NCBI RefSeq assembly: GCF_030811655.1
Contig: NZ_JAUSRE010000020.1
Location: forward strand, 1 to 64,000
Reading direction: 5' to 3'
Source of the DNA: Pseudarthrobacter enclensis
GTDB taxonomy: Bacteria > Actinomycetota > Actinomycetes > Actinomycetales > Micrococcaceae
Length of the DNA stretch: 64,000 bases
Below the pieces are notes generated by a model that saw nothing but the letters and a program-made list of their open reading frames with translations, did no database searches and was not told the origin of the DNA. The translations under genes were made by a program, and so were the position numbers. Of this stretch, positions 60,303 to 64,000 are shown piece after piece (position 1 is the first letter of the stretch; each line of letters opens with the position of its first letter).

Positions 60303-62875
60303 ACTTTTTTACTGCCTGCTTCCCGGCGAAAGCCTGATGCGTAGTGGCCGGTGGAAAGCGGCAGCCGGATGACCATGGTCAGGCCGCCGCCGGGGGTCGG
60401 CTCGGGTACCAGCTGGCCACCCATGGCCTCCGTGAAACCTTTCGCCACGGCCAGGCCAAGCCCGATGCCCAGCCCGTCCGGAGCATCGTCGAGTCGCTGG
60501 AACGGCTGGAACATTTCCACGACGGCGGCAGCGGGCACACCCGCGCCGTGATCGACGATCCGCAATTCGCCAAAGGGCGTGGCGCCGTCGTCCCCTGCGT
60601 TCGCCACGCCGGTTACCCCCACGATGACCACATCGGAACCCGGGGCATACTTGAGCGCATTTTCCACGATGTTGGCGATGACCCTCTCCAGCATTCCCAG
60701 GTCAGCCTCGACGGCCGGCAGGTTGGGGGCGAGCTCCACCCGGATGTGCTCCGTGGGAATGCCGCGCAGCGCGTCCTCGATGGCATCGCGCCACGTGACC
60801 GGTGCCAGGTGCGGCGCGGCGGAACCGCTGGAAACCCGGGACATGTCCAGGAGATTGGAGATGAGTGCCTCCAGGCGCTCCGAGTAGGACTCGATGGTGG
60901 CCAGCATCTCGGCCTGCACCTCCGCCGGCAGCCTCCGCTTTTGACGGCGGAGTGCGGTCACGGCGAGCTTGATCCCGGCCAGCGGGGTGCGCAGGTCATG
61001 GCTGACCGCGTTGAGGATCGCAGTGCGGACGCTGTTGCCCTCCGCCATCTTCGTGGTGCTCTTCAGCCTGCGCTGCAGGATGTCGTGCTGCCGCAGCAGC
61101 AGGAGATGGGCGCCGTGGGCCGTAAGGAGGAGCCTGTCCCCGGACGTCAGCGTGCGGCCGGAAAGGACCAGGGCGGTGCGTGGATCGGCCAGTTCCACGT
61201 TGTCCGTCACCGCGGAGGCCCTGTCCGGGGAAGGTGGCGCCGCGTCCCCGGAATAGGCCTGCAGTTCCCACCCCGCCTGCCTGTCGTCGGAGCGGGTGAA
61301 GAGGCCGGCGGCCCGGACCTGGAAGGTTTCGCGGGCCTTGTCCAGGAATCCCGCCACGGTATCGTCGGCCAGCAGGGCGTCCCTGGCCAGGTCCGCCAGG
61401 GTGGCGGCTTCGGCACGGGAACGGCTGGCGTCCTGCGCCCGCCGTTCCGACAGGCCCACCACCAGTGACACCGCAACCCCGGCGCCAAGGAATACCAACA
61501 GGGCAAAGACGTTCTGCGGGTCGCTGATGTCCAGCGTGCCCACAGGGTCCGTTTCAAAGTAGTTGAGCAGCAGCGAGGCCAGGACTGCGGCGAGCACGGC
61601 CGGCCACAGCCCGCCAATGAACGCCACCGCCAGTACACCGGTCAGGTGGACCAGCGCCTGGGTGGCGAGGTTCAGTTCCTGGCCCAGCGACAGCACCGCG
61701 GTTGCCAGGACGGGAAGGATTACAGCGAGGATGTAGCCGGCCACGGTGCGGGCACGGCCCAGCGCGGCGGGCGCTTTGCGGGGCAGCCCGCGCCCGGACT
61801 GCGGATGGGAAACCAGGTGCACGTCGATGTCCCCGGATTCCCGCACCACCTTGGACGCCACGCCCATCCCCAGGATGCGGCTCCACAGGCGCCCGGGTGA
61901 CGCGCCGATGACGATCTGCGTTGCGTTGGTGCTCCGGGCGAACTCCAGCAGTGATTGCGCCGGGTCATCTCCGGAGACCGTGTGGCACGTGCCGCCGAGG
62001 TCAGTGATGAGCCGCCGCTGCGCATCCATCCCCTGTTCGGAAGCCCCTCTCCGGGCCCGGGTGCCGCGCACATGGACGGCCAGGAGTTCACTGCCGTTCG
62101 CCTTGGACAGGATCCGGGCTGCACGACGGATAAGCACCTCGTCTTCCGGGCTACCGGCAAGCCCCACCACCACCCGCTCACGCGTGGGCCAGGTGGCGGT
62201 GATTCCCTGGCTTTCCCGGTAGGCAGCCAGGCCTTCATCCACCCGGTCAGCGAGCCAGATCAGGGCGATCTCGCGCAGCGCGAAGAGATTGCCCAGCCGG
62301 TATTCATTGGCCAGGGCGGCGTCAACCTTGTGTTCCGGAAAGACCTTGCCTTCCGCGACCCGTTGGCGCAGGAGTGCCGGGGAGATGTCCACGAGTTCGA
62401 TGTGGTCGGCCCGCCGGACAATCTCATCCGGCACCGTCGCCTGCGCCGCTTCGTCGGTGATCGCGGCGACGGCATCCCTGAGCGACGCCAGCTGCTGCAC
62501 GCAAAGGGTGGACAGCACGTCGATACCGGCGGCCAGCAACTCCTCGATGTCCTGCCAGCGCTGGCTGTTCCTGCTGCCCGGGCTGTTGGCGTGGGCGTAG
62601 TCATCCACTACGGCCACGTCCGGCCGCCGGTCCAGCAGCGCCCCGGCATCCAGCTCATCGGCCTGCGCTCCGGCGGCGGTCTGCACGCGGCGCGGCGCCA
62701 CGGCGTGGAGCCCTTCAAGGAGCTGTTGCGTTTCGGGGCGCCCACGAGTGGCGGCAATACCGACGGCGACATTCCTGCCGCCGGCCTGCAGCCGGCAGGC
62801 TTCCCGCAGCGCGGCGTACGTGGTTCCGGCCCCGGGCGCCGCGCCCAGGAAGATCCGAAGCGTTCCACGTCCCAT
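60299..62875 (-). CDS. kdpD: KdpD-type sensor histidine kinase with degenerate P-loop
   Basis: The 858-residue protein has an N-terminal KdpD domain, a UspA-like domain (VVVGLAGSPEDEVLIRRAARILSKANGSELLAVHVRG), four membrane helices of DUF4118 (GYILAVILPVLATAVLSL, LVHLTGVLAVAFIGGLWPAVLAA), a GAF-like region, a HisKA with SHDLRTPLAGIKLAV and a HATPase with ENALKYAPGSD and DGLGIGLGLAVAKG. The P-loop reads GAAPGAGTTY, where other KdpD proteins have GVGKT, so its ATP-binding Lys is missing. Start uncertain: ATG 62875 is nearest the domain; a GTG at 62881 has a better spaced GGAGGGG. Confidence 0.88.
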   Translation of the reverse strand: MGRGTLRIFLGAAPGAGTTYAALREACRLQAGGRNVAVGIAATRGRPETQQLLEGLHAVAPRRVQTAAGAQADELDAGALLDRRPDVAVVDDYAHANSPGSRNSQRWQDIEELLAAGIDVLSTLCVQQLASLRDAVAAITDEAAQATVPDEIVRRADHIELVDISPALLRQRVAEGKVFPEHKVDAALANEYRLGNLFALREIALIWLADRVDEGLAAYRESQGITATWPTRERVVVGLAGSPEDEVLIRRAARILSKANGSELLAVHVRGTRARRGASEQGMDAQRRLITDLGGTCHTVSGDDPAQSLLEFARSTNATQIVIGASPGRLWSRILGMGVASKVVRESGDIDVHLVSHPQSGRGLPRKAPAALGRARTVAGYILAVILPVLATAVLSLGQELNLATQALVHLTGVLAVAFIGGLWPAVLAAVLASLLLNYFETDPVGTLDISDPQNVFALLVFLGAGVAVSLVVGLSERRAQDASRSRAEAATLADLARDALLADDTVAGFLDKARETFQVRAAGLFTRSDDRQAGWELQAYSGDAAPPSPDRASAVTDNVELADPRTALVLSGRTLTSGDRLLLTAHGAHLLLLRQHDILQRRLKSTTKMAEGNSVRTAILNAVSHDLRTPLAGIKLAVTALRRQKRRLPAEVQAEMLATIESYSERLEALISNLLDMSRVSSGSAAPHLAPVTWRDAIEDALRGIPTEHIRVELAPNLPAVEADLGMLERVIANIVENALKYAPGSDVVIVGVTGVANAGDDGATPFGELRIVDHGAGVPAAAVVEMFQPFQRLDDAPDGLGIGLGLAVAKGFTEAMGGQLVPEPTPGGGLTMVIRLPLSTGHYASGFRREAGSKKV

Positions 62876-62928
62876 ACCCACAGTCTTATCCCCTCCTGCC
62901 GCGGGAACAAACCCTGGTCCCTGGCCGG

Positions 62929-63339
62929 CTACTCGACCCAGCGGAGCAGCCACACCGTTGCCCCTGCCGGCAGGTACCCGTCCCTGATGGGGCTGCTGCT
63001 GATCACGATGATTCCCTCCGGCACCGGTACTCGCGAGGCGCCCATGTTGGTGACGCAGTGCCATCCATATGGACGGCTGAAATGCAGGAGTGCCGGGTTC
63101 ACGGAATCCTCCCAGTGGATGTACTCGAAAGACTCAAGTTCGGCCCGCCATTCCAAGGCCGCGCGAAGGAACCGGGCCCGGCCGCCGTCATGGTTTGCCT
63201 GGAGCCATTCGGGGCATCCCGTCCCCGGGATTGCCAGGGCGAGGAGCACGGCGGAGCGGAACTGCTGTTCCGCCTTGCTTTCCTGGTTTCCGCGGCGGTG
63301 ACGGTGGTGCCTGATTGTGGGTATGGCGGTAGAAGGCAA
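62929..63339 (-). pseudogene. Decayed GH13 alpha-glucosidase fragment
   Basis: The frame has RSAVLLALAIPGT, which matches the LLMLALPGS segment near the end of the GH13 barrel, then skips about 100 residues. RFLRAALEWRAELESFEYIHWED follows, then CVTNMGASRVPVPEGIIVISSSPIRDGYLPAGATVWLLRW, the C-terminal beta domain of alpha-glucosidases. The catalytic barrel is gone. The remnant lies just after a ROK gene, suggesting a former sugar-utilisation locus. Homology is inferred by pattern. Confidence 0.6.
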
Positions 63340-63411
63340 GTGGTGCTCTTTTCTGTGCCGGCACGTCCGGCAGCTGCTGGGCGGGGTACCCGGTTAGGTT
63401 TTCGTAGCGGG

Positions 63412-64000
63412 TCAGCTCAGTGACCGCTGGATGGCCAGGCAGGCTGCGCCTTTGCCCCAGAGGTCCGCGTCCGGGGCGGCGACCTTGAGCCGCGGCAGGA
63501 AGTCCTCGCCTTCGAACGCATACTCCTTAAGCGAGGCCGTCAGACCCTCCCCCAGCAGGTCGTAGGCCGCGGAGCCCTCGCCAGTTATGACGATCAATTC
63601 CGGGGCGGCGAGGTTGCAGACCACCGCCAGCCCGCGTCCGATCCAGCCACCGGCAGCGGCGAAAGCTGACCGCGCGCCGGCCGACGGGCTGCCCGAGCCG
63701 GTCCGCGCCAGTTCCATGGCAGCATCCACGTCGGTGGCACCGGCGGCGGACGCGATGGCCGCATCCCCTGCAAGCGCCTCCAGGCAGCCACGCCTGCCAC
63801 AACTGCAGAGCGGACCGTCCGGAACCAGCGGGATGTGGCCCAGTTCCCCCGCGGTTCCGTGCGCGCCGCCGTAGACCTTGCCATCGATCACCAGGCCCAG
63901 GCCAACTCCCGGGCCCAGGGTGACGACCGCAAAGTTGCGGGCGTTCCTGCCGTCGCCGAAGAGGTGCTCGGCGACGGCAAGGGCATTGACGTCGTTATGG
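63412..64000 (-). CDS. ROK-family protein, C-terminal part (gene continues beyond right edge)
   Basis: The frame is open to the right edge and ends TGA at 63412. It contains NDVNALAVAEHLFGDGRNARNFAVVTLGPGVGLGLVIDGKVYGG with the catalytic Asp and phosphate-binding Gly motif, GTAGELGHIPL, and the zinc-binding C-x-C-G-x2-G-C-x-E set (CSCGRRGCLEAL). ROK proteins are sugar kinases or sugar-responsive repressors; an N-terminal HTH would be outside the window, so which one this is cannot be told. It probably served the sugar whose enzyme remains as the adjacent GH13 fragment. Confidence 0.88.
   Translation of the reverse strand, partial: HNDVNALAVAEHLFGDGRNARNFAVVTLGPGVGLGLVIDGKVYGGAHGTAGELGHIPLVPDGPLCSCGRRGCLEALAGDAAIASAAGATDVDAAMELARTGSGSPSAGARSAFAAAGGWIGRGLAVVCNLAAPELIVITGEGSAAYDLLGEGLTASLKEYAFEGEDFLPRLKVAAPDADLWGKGAACLAIQRSLS

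Overview
The window looks like chromosome from a high-GC Gram-positive actinobacterium of the Arthrobacter/Pseudarthrobacter type (Micrococcaceae). This is inferred from GC-rich coding sequence, frequent GTG/TTG starts, many four-base stop/start overlaps, a complete phenylacetyl-CoA epoxidase operon, actinobacterial-type ars, kdp and TetR-MFS modules, and an LAxTG-type cell-wall sorting signal. No rRNA, tRNA, CRISPR array or intact transposon was seen.

Layout. Positions 1-95 hold the first codons of glmS (minus). From 260 to 9145 (minus) lies a polysaccharide assembly block: GT4, nucleotide-sugar dehydrogenase, GT2, GT11 fucosyltransferase-like, Wzx-like flippase, GT2, a short polymerase-like remnant, GT4 and a WecG/TagA-type GT26. 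From 9490 to 17423 (plus) follow gmd and fcl (GDP-L-fucose), a Wzz/BY-kinase, the initiating phosphotransferase, a DUF4012 protein and a surface protein with LAxTG motifs, closed by a strong terminator. This first 16.7 kb is visibly more AT-rich than the rest. After a 48-codon ORF, vanZ and galU comes a minus-strand operon (23721 to 19083): Tat-secreted protein, PqqD-like protein, HPr-kinase-like protein with a PqqD-like tail, a second BY-kinase and a nucleotidyltransferase.

From 23.9 to 28.8 kb is paaABCDE plus an enoyl-CoA hydratase, preceded by a PaaR-like operator. Then come a PAP2-DedA-two-component operon (29.2-32.4 kb), an aquaporin, a small repeat protein, an AbiEi/DUF559 protein, an SDR gene lying between 138-bp direct repeats, and an XRE regulator. 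Next are an ABC exporter, a TetR-MFS pair with twin operators, aldo/keto reductases, an arsenic operon (arsR, aquaglyceroporin, arsC, flavoprotein), a solitary map, a chrA operon with a beta-propeller lipoprotein, a secreted SGNH hydrolase, an APC permease, a TetR/F420-type reductase pair, and kdpDE without kdpFABC. The right end holds a decayed GH13 alpha-glucosidase fragment and the 3' part of a ROK gene.

How it fits together. glmS, galU, the dehydrogenase and gmd/fcl supply activated sugars. The glycosyltransferases, flippase, initiating transferase and chain-length kinase would build a fucose-containing exopolysaccharide. The PAP2-DedA pair may recycle the undecaprenyl carrier. Six copies of a short palindromic intergenic repeat (58 or 77 bp) are scattered between 29 and 47.5 kb, mostly just behind stop codons. 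The most unusual locus is the PqqD/HPrK-like/nucleotidyltransferase operon, which combines tailoring genes typical of lasso-peptide clusters with a polysaccharide tyrosine kinase and a secreted protein of unknown function.
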